In this document: piece after piece, positions 24,046-32,499 of the stretch
Layout of the letters: each line of letters begins with the position of its first letter
Position numbering within the stretch: the stretch's first letter is position 1
Source: Gracilibacillus halophilus YIM-C55.5
Lineage (GTDB): Bacteria > Bacillota > Bacilli > Bacillales > Amphibacillaceae
Assembly: GCF_000359605.1 (NCBI RefSeq)
Contig: NZ_APML01000029.1
Location: 1 to 33,606, forward strand
Direction of reading: 5' to 3'
DNA: 33,606 nt
Made by a program: the position numbers and the translations under genes
Notes under the pieces: model-generated
The model's input: only the letters and a program-made list of their open reading frames with translations
Database searches by the model: none
What the model was told of the DNA's origin: nothing

Positions 24046-24932
24046 TATGAAACATTCCTTTTCTCATTCGTCATGCCAGTTGCTTTCGACTTATTTTTTG
24101 TCATCACTAGAATGCTGATCAATGCAATCAATCCTGCTATACCTAAACTTAACCAGATGACCCATTGCCCATAGTTTTCGACAAAATCAGCTTCCCAATC
24201 GATAATATTTATGCCTGACTCTGACAAAAATTCAAACAAAAAGGCTGCCCCAGCTAGAAAGATGCCTCCTGCAATTACTCGTGCACCAATGATTTCCGTC
24301 AGACTGAAATGATCATCACGCGTACGAGGTTTCATACCTAATAATGGCTCGATCTTTCCGTATAATCGCGGAACTAAATAGATGGTCGGTAGTAGAGCAA
24401 ATAAAATACCTGAGAAGAGAAGATCATTCACAAAAGCGAACCCTTCTACAACAACGACACTTTCTGCTAAACCAGGAACCGCTTCTAATTCTTCAACCCC
24501 TACCCATACTTTTAACATATCAACCATCACACTAATCGCTTGATGAATACTGACACCTAGCATGGCAGCAATACCTACCTGGCGTAAATTCTTCGGATCA
24601 CGTACATAAGTACCAGCGACATACATCGCTAACGAAAACGCGATAAATTTTTCCAATTCACCAAAGCCACCGAATTGACCGAGCATAATTTCGCCGAAAA
24701 TGACCTCACCGAGCGAAGCACCAATGGCTGCGTATAACGGGTGAAACAAGATACAAAGTGTTAACGGGATAAAAGCAAAGTATTCAATCGAAAACTCAAT
24801 TGGGCCGAGGTAAGCACTTGGAACGAGCTCCGTAATCATATTCGACAATCCGTATAACGACATCGATAGAATAAACACCATCATCTTTTGCGACTGCGTT
24901 AATTTGTAACGTTGTTTCGTGACATCCTGCAT
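24045..24932 (-). CDS. ECF transporter substrate-binding S component, C-terminally extended
   Basis: A 295-residue membrane protein. The N-terminal about 190 residues form the six-helix type expected of S components, with conserved-looking GPIEFSIEYFAFIPLTLC and ASLGEVIFGEIMLGQFGGFGELEKF. It is longer than typical S components (about 180-200 residues): after a cytosolic linker there are two more membrane helices (about 216-236 and 256-278) joined by an acidic extracellular loop (INIIDWEADFVENYG). That two-helix plus loop layout recalls CbiN/NikN, but the CbiM start MHIPDG is absent. AAAGGAGG precedes ATG 24932. The ligand is unknown; vitamin, nucleoside or metal chelate all fit. Confidence 0.75.
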   Translation of the reverse strand: MQDVTKQRYKLTQSQKMMVFILSMSLYGLSNMITELVPSAYLGPIEFSIEYFAFIPLTLCILFHPLYAAIGASLGEVIFGEIMLGQFGGFGELEKFIAFSLAMYVAGTYVRDPKNLRQVGIAAMLGVSIHQAISVMVDMLKVWVGVEELEAVPGLAESVVVVEGFAFVNDLLFSGILFALLPTIYLVPRLYGKIEPLLGMKPRTRDDHFSLTEIIGARVIAGGIFLAGAAFLFEFLSESGINIIDWEADFVENYGQWVIWLSLGIAGLIALISILVMTKNKSKATGMTNEKRNVS

Positions 24933-24977
24933 AATAAAAAGCCTCCTTTAATTTGGTTACTTTTATTCTATCGAAGC

Positions 24978-24989
24978 TTTATTAATAAA
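24978..24989. promoter_or_regulatory. Palindrome TTTATTAATAAA between divergent ecfS and rpiR genes
   Basis: A perfect 12-base palindrome in the 183-base divergent intergenic region, 46 bases upstream of the S component gene. It could be an operator for the RpiR-type regulator or simply AT-rich promoter DNA. Confidence 0.25.
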
Positions 24990-25081
24990 CCTTTGTATCA
25001 ACGTTAAAGCTATGTAAATTCATTAACTTTTTTTATCATTCTGTAAATTTTCTTTCATATGCAACGAGAACTCGCCTAGAT

Positions 25082-25096
25082 CTGATAACCTATCAG
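25082..25096 (+). promoter_or_regulatory. Inverted repeat CTGATA-N3-TATCAG before the rpiR-like gene
   Basis: A perfect six-base-arm inverted repeat directly before the ribosome binding site AAAGGAGGAAG of the RpiR-type gene. The position suits autoregulation or a small leader hairpin. No experimental link. Confidence 0.35.
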
Positions 25097-25115
25097 TCAA
25101 AAGGAGGAAGAAAAC

Positions 25116-25946
25116 ATGTTTCGTCTGTCACTCGATCAAATGAATCTCACTGAAAGTCAAACGATCATTGCTAATTATTTATCCAAGCATTGGCAAGAAG
25201 TTCTTGTGTCCACTGAGAAGGATATTGCAGAAGCGACAGGAATAAGCATAGCTACCGTATCACGCTTCTGGTCTGTAGCTGGATATAAGAATTTAAAAGA
25301 TTTCAAAAACCACATGAAACACGAATTAGAAGTGTCTCCAGCTAGAAAAATTCAAAGTGTTCAACCTAAAAAGAACCAACTGACACCTTACATTACGATT
25401 GAAAAAAGTCTATCTTTACTACAAGATACGATCGACAACACAGATCACGCATCATTTCAACAAGCCATTGAATTACTCCATCGATCAAACCGAATATACG
25501 TTCTCGCCAATGGTCCTTCCAAAGGATTAGGCGAGTTATTTGTCTATCGTGTAAAACGATTAGGAAAACCCATTCACTTTATAAACAATCAAGGGAATGA
25601 ATTATTTGAAGACATGATTCATATGAATCAAGATGATGCACTCTTTGCCTTTGCCTTCGGACGCTTATTACCTGAGACGAAAGTTTTGTTAGATTATCAA
25701 CGGGACATCCATTACCAATCCATCGTAGTCACTGATCAGTACATTTCTAATATTTCGACAATGGCTACCATTCGTTTATTTGCCAGTCGTGGAAAAACAA
25801 ATGAGTTTCATTCTATGATGGCACCAACTTTACTAATCGAGAACATCATCCTCGGTTTGACAATGAAAGACAAGGAATCTCACATTCAAAGATTACAACA
25901 ATTATCTTACCTAAGAAAAAAGTATCATGATCAATTACCCCGATAA
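25116..25946 (+). CDS. RpiR/MurR family transcriptional regulator with SIS domain
   Basis: A 276-residue regulator. The N-terminal helix-turn-helix is the RpiR type (DIAEATGISIATVSRFWSVAGYKNLKDFK, residues about 38-66), followed from about 105 by a sugar isomerase (SIS) domain (RIYVLANGPSKGLGELFVYRVKRLGKPIHF ... QDDALFAFAFGR). SIS domains in this family bind phosphorylated sugars or amino sugars. AAAGGAGG precedes ATG 25116. It is divergent from the ECF/PHP operon and so probably its regulator; this would point to a phosphosugar-related signal and fits a PHP phosphatase in the operon. No clear terminator follows. Confidence 0.87.
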   Translation: MFRLSLDQMNLTESQTIIANYLSKHWQEVLVSTEKDIAEATGISIATVSRFWSVAGYKNLKDFKNHMKHELEVSPARKIQSVQPKKNQLTPYITIEKSLSLLQDTIDNTDHASFQQAIELLHRSNRIYVLANGPSKGLGELFVYRVKRLGKPIHFINNQGNELFEDMIHMNQDDALFAFAFGRLLPETKVLLDYQRDIHYQSIVVTDQYISNISTMATIRLFASRGKTNEFHSMMAPTLLIENIILGLTMKDKESHIQRLQQLSYLRKKYHDQLPR

Positions 25947-26065
25947 GCACACTGATTCTGTGGTTAATTGTATGATTTTGTCGAATATATTGAATCTTTG
26001 TAACTATTTGTATATACTTCAAGTATTGTAAAAAGATAACTCGTTTGACTAAAGGGGGATACATC

Positions 26066-27541
26066 ATGGAAGCTATTGAATCATTACGATACAAAGACGT
26101 GAGACAAAAAAATACACTCATGCTTTTTACAATGGGGATTTCGATACTACTTGGGGCAATCTTTGCATTTCTTACAGATAAAGCGACAGCAGGCATGGTT
26201 TATAGTAGTGAACTTGCCGTTGTTATCGCTCTGTATATTATTTTCCAGAAGGTCATGAATAAAATCTATCTTCTTCCCTATTTATTTGTGATCATCTTTT
26301 ATTTCATGCTTTATCTATTTATCAGTCTTCAAGGGGCGAGCATACCGTCTTTTATTATCGTGATCTTTTTAAGTATATTTTCAGCGATCCATATGAATTA
26401 CAAAGTTTTCTATACAGGCACAGTGTTGGGCATAGGTGTCATTATTTATAACTACATCATGATCGGTGCCAACAATGACATAATGGTAGAATTAGCTCAA
26501 TACTCCTTGCAATGCTTCTTACTCGGCACGCTAGCATTACACTTTGTTATTCGGTTCTCGAACAATCAAATGAAACAGTTAGCTGAGTATTTAGAAGAGT
26601 CAGAGATTCATAACACGAATCAAGAAAAGCAAAAGCAAGTCGTCGAACAATCCGTTCAAAAAATGTTAGAAAATATCGATCATGTGAATCAAAAATTGCA
26701 TGAAAATGTACAAACCCAAAATCAGCTGAATGCTACAATTGATGAAATTTCACAAGCCAGCCAAACACAAACATCACAGATTACAGACATTTCAAATGCC
26801 ACCAATGACACACGACAAAATATCGATACCGTCGAAAAAACATCTCAACAACTTTATGAAGAAGCCAATCAAGCGAACGAATTAACGCGTACTGGAAAAG
26901 AGAAAATGGATTCATTAAACGAACACAATCAAACACTTGAAGCAACAATTAGTGAACTTAGTAAAACATTTGCTGATTTAACCGACAAAATAAAAGAAAC
27001 CAATGGATTCGCCGATACGATTAAAGAAATTACCGAGCAAACGAACTTACTCGCCTTAAACGCATCCATTGAGGCAGCAAGAGCTGGCGAGGCTGGCAAA
27101 GGATTTGCAGTCGTTGCTGATGAAATCCGTAAATTAGCTGATCTCACAGGGGAAACGACAGAGAAGATTACGAACAATTTGGCTTCACTTAACGAAACCA
27201 ATGAATCTGCAGTCGCGCAAATGGACAAAAGTATGACGAGTTTTGTGACAGGTATGGAAACATCTCAAGAAGTCACAGGATATTTTGAAGAGCTAACATC
27301 AACCATTACGAAATTAAATGACGCACTTCAAAACTTTACTACATTAGCAAAAGACGTCCAGGACCAATCCAATGGTGTCGAATCGTCGACCAATGATTTA
27401 GCGGCCATTATTGAAGAAACTTCCGCTAGTTTGCAAGAAATGAGCTCAACGGTTACGACACTGACAGAAAGCAATCAAGAACTGGCGCAACTACTTGACC
27501 AAGCCGTCGAAAGCTCAAAAGAATTGAAACAACAATTTTAA
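26066..27541 (+). CDS. Methyl-accepting chemotaxis protein with multi-helix membrane sensor
   Basis: A 491-residue chemoreceptor. Residues about 20-175 form five or six membrane helices with short loops, and there is no extracellular Cache or four-helix ligand domain. No clear HAMP domain follows; a coiled coil leads into the signalling domain, whose hairpin tip is typical ([38 protein letters not shown]). Gln/Glu-rich methylation helices flank the tip. ATG 26066 is chosen for AAAGGGGG at eight bases; the longer frame from TTG 26045 would include the ribosome binding site. The membrane domain may sense membrane state or a lipophilic or intramembrane signal. Monocistronic. Confidence 0.9.
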   Translation: MEAIESLRYKDVRQKNTLMLFTMGISILLGAIFAFLTDKATAGMVYSSELAVVIALYIIFQKVMNKIYLLPYLFVIIFYFMLYLFISLQGASIPSFIIVIFLSIFSAIHMNYKVFYTGTVLGIGVIIYNYIMIGANNDIMVELAQYSLQCFLLGTLALHFVIRFSNNQMKQLAEYLEESEIHNTNQEKQKQVVEQSVQKMLENIDHVNQKLHENVQTQNQLNATIDEISQASQTQTSQITDISNATNDTRQNIDTVEKTSQQLYEEANQANELTRTGKEKMDSLNEHNQTLEATISELSKTFADLTDKIKETNGFADTIKEITEQTNLLALNASIEAARAGEAGKGFAVVADEIRKLADLTGETTEKITNNLASLNETNESAVAQMDKSMTSFVTGMETSQEVTGYFEELTSTITKLNDALQNFTTLAKDVQDQSNGVESSTNDLAAIIEETSASLQEMSSTVTTLTESNQELAQLLDQAVESSKELKQQF

Positions 27542-27574
27542 TGCTAAAATTACCAGACTCACGCTAGAATTATC

Positions 27575-27620
27575 AAAAAATCAGCAGGTAGAAAAGCACA
27601 AACTTTCCTTACCTGCTGAT
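27575..27620 (-). terminator. Rho-independent terminator of ctaB, overlapping its stop codon
   Basis: An 11-base-pair stem (ATCAGCAGGTA 27580-27590, TACCTGCTGAT 27610-27620) is followed on the minus strand by six T residues (27580-27575). The ctaB stop codon lies within the stem. It may also serve the convergent chemoreceptor gene on the plus strand, where the T-tract is poor. Confidence 0.82.
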
Positions 27621-28468
27621 CATTACCATATAAAGAATAAAGATAGCCGTTAAATAGACGAGCGAACTCCGAAATAATTCCTCTGCCCAACGTTCTATCG
27701 AAGAAACAAAGAAAGCCCGCATCGCAATTGCGAACCAACCACACGTGATCAAACAAAATACAACGATAAATAGATATCCAAACTGATGTGTGAGAAATAA
27801 TGTCGCAAATAACAGCACAATATACATCCATGTACGATGGATCGTCACGCGATACCCTTTCACTACAGGAAGCATCTGTAACCCCGCACGATGATAATCT
27901 TCATACTTCCGAATCGCAATCGCATACGTATGTGGCATTTGCCATAAAAACATAATAAAAACTAATGATAATGGAACGTGATGTATCGCCGTATCAACAA
28001 CCGACCAGCCCATGAGTGGCGTGACAGCACCGGATAGACTACCGATATGGGTGTTCCAAGTAAATTTTCTTTTTGTCCACATCGTATATAACACAACATA
28101 AGTGAACCAACCAATCAATCCATAGAGAGCCACATATCCATTGATGAGAAAAAGTAATATCAGACCAGTGACACTTAGTAAAACACCAATCATAAATACC
28201 GTAGATAATGACAACGATCCGGTCACAGTTGGCCGATTTCTTGTTCGTTCCATCACTGCGTCTACATCTGCTTCCAGCCAATTGTTCAAAGCTAAAGCGC
28301 CAGCAACAATACTCACACTGCCAAACAGTAACAAAAGAAACTCGCTCTCTATCGGCATCGCATAATATTGTAAAGCCATGAAATATGTCAATAACGTCGC
28401 ATCACATTCGCCACTAACACAAATCGTTTAAAAAGATGCTTGATATCAGATAAAAAACTAGCAACCAT
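27609..28468 (-). pseudogene. ctaB: Protoheme IX farnesyltransferase (heme O synthase), frameshifted near the N terminus
   Basis: CtaB adds a farnesyl group to heme B to make heme O for terminal oxidases; it is a UbiA-family membrane enzyme. The main frame (27609-28391) has the prenyl-diphosphate motif NNWLEADVDAVMERTRNRPTVTG, the loop TYVVLYTMWTKRKFTWNTHIGSLSGAV, and YEDYHRAGLQMLPVVKG. About 25 N-terminal residues are missing from it but occur in another frame, starting at ATG 28468 after GAGGAATAG: SDIKHLFKRFVLVANVM, then a stop. One missing base near 28398-28400 restores NVM-x-TLLTYFMALQYY, which aligns with the B. subtilis NLITTFTGMWLALH. The repaired gene would encode 286 residues. Either the gene is inactive or the base is an assembly error. 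In the motif, E replaces the first D of the usual NWYDRDID. Confidence 0.85.
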
Positions 28469-28551
28469 TTCTATTCCTCGCTTCTCACTTACACCCTCGG
28501 CATTACCTAATGTATCACTAGTTTTTCATCAAGTCACATGCTTTGTTTTTC

Positions 28552-29391
28552 TCATGATACAGAAATGTCAATGCGCCAATTTTCACCAGATCCAATTTGG
28601 TAAGTTTTCGCAAATGACCCTTGATTCATCGCAATCGCCAAATAACCTAACGAATTGATATAAACGACTGGCTCACCGACTGGAATCGCCGCAAAGGATC
28701 GGGCAAATGTGATCGACTGACGATATATGTTTCTATCGCCATGTTGAATCGTTACTTGTACTTGATCGCCACATTCGACATATAATGCTGAAAACAGCTC
28801 TCTGCTAATATTTGTCCATACATTACCGAATCGTACATCGTGAATGTCAATCATACCCGTAATTTTGTCGCTTTCTATAACTGGCTTTTGAAAAGGAATC
28901 GTAACGATCTCATCTAGATTTTGCCGCTCGCCCACTTCATGAAATGAAATCACTCCTGAAGCGAGCTTCGCACCTGTATATGCATAAACGTCTCTGCCAT
29001 GGAATGTATCTGACGCGTGCGATTGCGGCAAACGATTGTGATTCTCATCAATTTCCCGAACTTCGCTAATCCCTACTTTTTCATGTATGAGAGTGAGCGT
29101 ACCATTATCCGGTGTGACGATATAACGATTATGATGGGTTCGCGCAACCACGCTTTTTCGATTCGAACCAACGCCAGGATCCACGACCGATACAAAAACA
29201 GTTTCTTCTGGCCAATACGATATGGTTTGCCATAACCGATAAGACGCTTCCCATATATGAAAAGGCGGGATTCCGTGCGTATTGTCATAGATAGGGATGA
29301 TTTTGCTCACGCTATAAGCGACACCTTTCATTGCACTGACGGCCCCATCTTCTAGGCCAAAATCAGACTGTAACACGAGTGCATTCATCAT
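28552..29391 (-). CDS. S-adenosyl-L-methionine hydrolase (SAM hydroxide adenosyltransferase, DUF62)
   Basis: Hydrolyses SAM to adenosine and methionine, using the fold of fluorinases and chlorinases. Family motifs: LQSDFGLEDGAVSAMKGV near the N terminus, SVVDPGVGSNRK (catalytic aspartate region), VTPDNGTLTL, and HGRDVYAYTGAKLA; a C-terminal beta-barrel domain ends with INSLGYLAIAMNQGSFA. The N- and C-terminal pieces fit the hydrolase rather than the halogenases, which carry an extra loop; I did not see that loop. Start is uncertain between ATG 29397, 29391 and 29388; 29391 gives seven bases from GGGGG. Its nearest upstream neighbour is the YbfB-like MFS gene, on the same strand. No terminator is seen between them. 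Confidence 0.9.
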   Translation of the reverse strand: MMNALVLQSDFGLEDGAVSAMKGVAYSVSKIIPIYDNTHGIPPFHIWEASYRLWQTISYWPEETVFVSVVDPGVGSNRKSVVARTHHNRYIVTPDNGTLTLIHEKVGISEVREIDENHNRLPQSHASDTFHGRDVYAYTGAKLASGVISFHEVGERQNLDEIVTIPFQKPVIESDKITGMIDIHDVRFGNVWTNISRELFSALYVECGDQVQVTIQHGDRNIYRQSITFARSFAAIPVGEPVVYINSLGYLAIAMNQGSFAKTYQIGSGENWRIDISVS

Positions 29392-29484
29392 CTCCATTCC
29401 CCCTTCCTCTCAATCTAAGAAGTATAGCACTACCTATATTTTTTCCTATTGTAAAAGTTTCATTCCGTTACAAACACCCGCACG

Positions 29485-30702
29485 TTAATAAAAACTGGAT
29501 TCACATTTATATTTTATACCCTTTTTCAAACGATGTGTAACATTTGAAAAGCCTCGTCTGATAGTAAAATGATTCTCCTCTTTCGGTGCTAAAAATGTCG
29601 CCGTCATTCCGATAAAACCATAAACAATAAATAACGTCGTGTAACTTGTAGCTTCAATTACACCACCGGCCAGTATCGAACCGATCACTTGCCCTAATGC
29701 AAGCACTAAAAACGGAACACCAATCCCTAAAGACGCATTACGTATAAACACACGAATGCCCCATACTAACAGAACGCCAGTGATAAATATATACGAACAA
29801 CCAAAAATCGCTGCCGCTAGATAAGCCATCACCATTTCCTCAGGAGAAATCGCTAAAATAAGCGAAGATGAAGCAATACATACCGCTCCAATTTTATAAG
29901 AGAATGACAGTCCACCTTTTTCAACGAGAGATCCTGAGAAACCACCGAGCACACCAAAGATACCGATCACAATCCAGAACCCAGCAAGTTGCCAATCACT
30001 ATAGTCACCAGCGACTTGGATAAAGGTTCTTGAAAATGTCCAAAAAGCAGCAGTAGAAATCCCTAGCATGAGTGACGCTAACACCAGCGTCGTAGCTCCT
30101 TTCACACCACGGATAGATAAATTCCCTTTTTCAAACCGAATCGATCGGTTCTCACCTTTAGGAATCGCACGATAGTTCCATATTAATATCAATAATGTTA
30201 AAAACGCATAAATCAAATAAGTGAATCGCCAATCAGAAGTAAGAAAATAAGCGCCTAATCCCGATAAAGCAATACCAAAACTTGTTCCTGAATTAATCCA
30301 CGTATTGGCTTTTCCTTGCTGATCACCTCTCATCCAAAGCGAGATCGCTGCACCATATGGCGGTGAAACAAGTCCCGTACTACCACCGGCAAACAATACC
30401 CCAAGCGCTAGTATCCATACATTAGGCGTCACCCCCATCAAGAATAAGCCAATAAAAGCTGATAATCCTGCTAATAGAATCATCCGCCTCGGCCCATCTT
30501 TTGTCGTCATCACTGTCGATAAGATGATCGTAAAGCAATAAGCAAAATAAAATAAGGAAGAGATCATGCCTGATACGAACTCAGACATCTCGAGTGACGC
30601 GTTCACTTCTGGAAGCAACAAACCAAAACTAAATCTCGCCAAACCATATGTGACTGCAATCATACTCACACCTGGTAATACTAACTGTAAGAAACGCATC
30701 AT
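29485..30702 (-). CDS. YbfB/YjiJ-type MFS transporter
   Basis: A 405-residue major facilitator with 12 predicted membrane helices. Typical blocks of the YbfB group are GLARFSFGLLLPEV in helix 1, GLVSPPYGAAISLW and WRFTYLIYA. AAAGGGGG lies just before ATG 30702 (a second ATG follows immediately). It lies downstream of a tetR gene on the same strand, and both share an operator-like inverted repeat (30728-30747 and 31341-31360). This suggests a repressor-controlled exporter of small molecules. The substrate is unknown. Confidence 0.87.
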   Translation of the reverse strand: MMRFLQLVLPGVSMIAVTYGLARFSFGLLLPEVNASLEMSEFVSGMISSLFYFAYCFTIILSTVMTTKDGPRRMILLAGLSAFIGLFLMGVTPNVWILALGVLFAGGSTGLVSPPYGAAISLWMRGDQQGKANTWINSGTSFGIALSGLGAYFLTSDWRFTYLIYAFLTLLILIWNYRAIPKGENRSIRFEKGNLSIRGVKGATTLVLASLMLGISTAAFWTFSRTFIQVAGDYSDWQLAGFWIVIGIFGVLGGFSGSLVEKGGLSFSYKIGAVCIASSSLILAISPEEMVMAYLAAAIFGCSYIFITGVLLVWGIRVFIRNASLGIGVPFLVLALGQVIGSILAGGVIEATSYTTLFIVYGFIGMTATFLAPKEENHFTIRRGFSNVTHRLKKGIKYKCESSFY

Positions 30703-30727
30703 ATCGTCCCCCTTTACAAATTTTTTA

Positions 30728-30747
30728 GATAGAACGACCTTTCTATT
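30728..30747 (-). promoter_or_regulatory. TetR operator before the MFS transporter gene
   Basis: GATAGAA-N6-TTCTATT, with the same arms and spacing as the site at 31341-31360 before tetR. It lies 26 bases upstream of the transporter ATG, where a bound repressor would overlap the start of transcription. No strong -35/-10 pair was found. Confidence 0.65.
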
Positions 30748-30763
30748 TTATTCGTAAAAAAAA

Positions 30764-31318
30764 TTACGATGTATGCTGGACAAGTGTCCTCGCCATCGTA
30801 ATGGAATATTCAGTTGCTTGATCTGCACCAATCAATGTCGTCATCGAAGTCGTGCCTTCAAGGAGCAATGTGAATTGATTGGCAAGATCCCGTTTATTAT
30901 CTTTGCCTTTTTTTTGTGCCAATTGTTGAAAATATTCAAGCAAACGCGATTTATGACCGCGGGCAATGTTTTCAATCTCATTATCTTCTCCTGCATAATC
31001 CTCAATAGCCCGTAAAAACATATCGCCTTGATACGATTGTTCTTTTAACCAATGACCATGAGCTTCCACAGCAAGAATAAAAGGAGAATCAGAGTCCGTT
31101 TCGACATATGAATCCAAATAAGACCAATAACGCGCTTCACGTTGCTTCAAGACTTCTTCCACTAAATTGTCTTTCGAAGGAAAATGATTGTAAAGCGTCA
31201 TCGTCGCCACATTGGCTTCATGAATAATTTGTTTCAAACCAACTCCTCGAAATCCATGCTGATAAAACAAACGCTCAGCTACATTTAACAGTGTATCCCT
31301 TTTTATTGACCGACTCAT
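30764..31318 (-). CDS. TetR family transcriptional regulator
   Basis: A 184-residue TetR-type repressor. The N-terminal helix-turn-helix is clear (LLNVAERLFYQHGFRGVGLKQIIHEANVATMTLYNHFPSKDNLVEEVL, residues about 10-58), followed by an all-helical ligand-binding domain with no recognisable ligand class. AAAGGAG precedes ATG 31318. Matching operators before it and before the MFS gene indicate repression of both. The ligand is presumably a substrate of the transporter. Confidence 0.92.
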   Translation of the reverse strand: MSRSIKRDTLLNVAERLFYQHGFRGVGLKQIIHEANVATMTLYNHFPSKDNLVEEVLKQREARYWSYLDSYVETDSDSPFILAVEAHGHWLKEQSYQGDMFLRAIEDYAGEDNEIENIARGHKSRLLEYFQQLAQKKGKDNKRDLANQFTLLLEGTTSMTTLIGADQATEYSITMARTLVQHTS

Positions 31319-31340
31319 AAAAGACGTCTCCTTTATTTAG

Positions 31341-31392
31341 ATAGAACATTCATTCTATCATTAAAGTATCAAACTTATTGATCATTCGTCAA
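31341..31392 (-). promoter_or_regulatory. Promoter and autoregulatory operator of tetR
   Basis: On the minus strand TTGACG (31392-31387) and TACTTT (31369-31364) are separated by 17 bases. The inverted repeat GATAGAA-N6-TTCTATC (31341-31360) follows at the predicted start. A TGA-TAGAAT extended -10 overlaps the repeat as an alternative. A repressor bound here would shut off tetR itself. Confidence 0.7.
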
Positions 31393-31493
31393 CTTTTTTA
31401 TTTCAAAATCAAGACGATATGATTTGTTTCTCATAGGCTCCTCTGATACGATTTAATTATATCAACCGATTTTAGGTTAGAAGGGTGTTAACT

Positions 31494-32396
31494 ATGCAGT
31501 TACAAATTGATCACGCTTCCCTGCCAGTCTATGAAGCACTCGCAAGTGAAGTACGTATACATATCATACAATTGTTATCAAAGAAAAAAATGAACATCAA
31601 AGAGCTGTCCGAAGCACTATCTTTAAGCAGCCCGATTGTGACCAAACATGTGAAAAAACTTGAAGAAGCTGGCTTAATTCGGACAGAAAAAGTACCAGGT
31701 AAATCCGGACAACAGCGCATCTCCATATTAAAAGTCGATCATATTGAAGTGAATTTTCCGAAAAAGATTTATCATTCGTTTGCTACGCATGAAACGTCCA
31801 TTCCGGTAGGTCACTATAGTGATTATCAAATTATGCCAACGTGCGGTCTCGCAACAGAACATGATTTTGTCGGGCCAGTGGATCAAACAAAATATTTTAT
31901 GGCGCCTGAGCGAATGAATGCCCAAATTTTATGGTTCACGCAAGGATTTATCGAGTACAAAACGCCAAACTTCCTACAAGAAGATGAACAATTACAACAA
32001 TTGGATATCAGTATGGAAATTTCATCAGAGTTCCCATTTTCCAATGAAGTATGGCCGTCTGATATTACATTTACTTTAGATGGCATTGAGTTAGGAAAGT
32101 GGGAAAGCCCTGGCGATTTCGCAGATACACGTGGGAAATTCACACCTGATTGGTGGCCAGATAATATTAATCAGTATGGGTTATTAAAAACGATACGTAT
32201 TACATCACACGGAACCTATATGGATGGTGAGCCAATGTCTGACGTGACCATTGACGATTTAGATACGACGAAGGATGGTTGGACCCTTCGGATTGAAGTA
32301 AAAGAAGACGCTGAACATGTAGGGGGCGTCACTTTATTCGGTCGTCATTTTGGTAACCATGACCAAGACATCTCATTCAAACTCTATTATATTTAA
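31494..32396 (+). CDS. ArsR family regulator with large C-terminal beta domain
   Basis: A 300-residue protein. Residues 1-75 form an ArsR winged helix (VYEALASEVRIHIIQLLSKKKMNIKELSEALSLSSPIVTKHVKKLEEAGLI) with no metal-binding cysteine pair in the usual helix 3 position. The rest is a long, acidic, beta-rich segment with many aromatic residues (WESPGDFADTRGKFTPDWWPDNINQYG; VGGVTLFGRHFG), suggestive of a carbohydrate-binding jelly-roll, though I cannot name it. ATG 31494 is nine bases after AGAAGG. Related long ArsR proteins in Bacillaceae adjoin glycoside hydrolases, but none is present here. Monocistronic. Confidence 0.8.
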   Translation: MQLQIDHASLPVYEALASEVRIHIIQLLSKKKMNIKELSEALSLSSPIVTKHVKKLEEAGLIRTEKVPGKSGQQRISILKVDHIEVNFPKKIYHSFATHETSIPVGHYSDYQIMPTCGLATEHDFVGPVDQTKYFMAPERMNAQILWFTQGFIEYKTPNFLQEDEQLQQLDISMEISSEFPFSNEVWPSDITFTLDGIELGKWESPGDFADTRGKFTPDWWPDNINQYGLLKTIRITSHGTYMDGEPMSDVTIDDLDTTKDGWTLRIEVKEDAEHVGGVTLFGRHFGNHDQDISFKLYYI

Positions 32397-32408
32397 ATCG
32401 ACTTCATG

Positions 32409-32489
32409 AAAAATGAGACGCGGAAACTAACGTGCAAAAACAGCATTCATAAAAAACGTATGCTGTGGTTTTGCGTTTCTTTCCGCGTC
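32409..32489. terminator. Bidirectional terminator between the arsR-like gene and the convergent gene
   Basis: A long stem: GACGCGGAAA (32417-32426) pairs with TTTCCGCGTC (32480-32489), and an inner CAAAAACAGCAT pairs with ATGCTGTGGTTTTG. On the minus strand a T-rich tract follows (ATTTTT). It lies between two convergent stop codons. Confidence 0.8.
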
Positions 32490-32499
32490 CATCTTCATT

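Noticed and set aside
27559..27831. Minus-strand 90-codon frame
   Set aside because: It lies in another frame across the end of ctaB and its terminator; the ctaB frame carries the conserved motifs.
30755..30768. Hairpin CGTAA-N6-TTACG at the end of tetR
   Set aside because: Weak AT-rich stem with no following T-tract; not convincing as a terminator.
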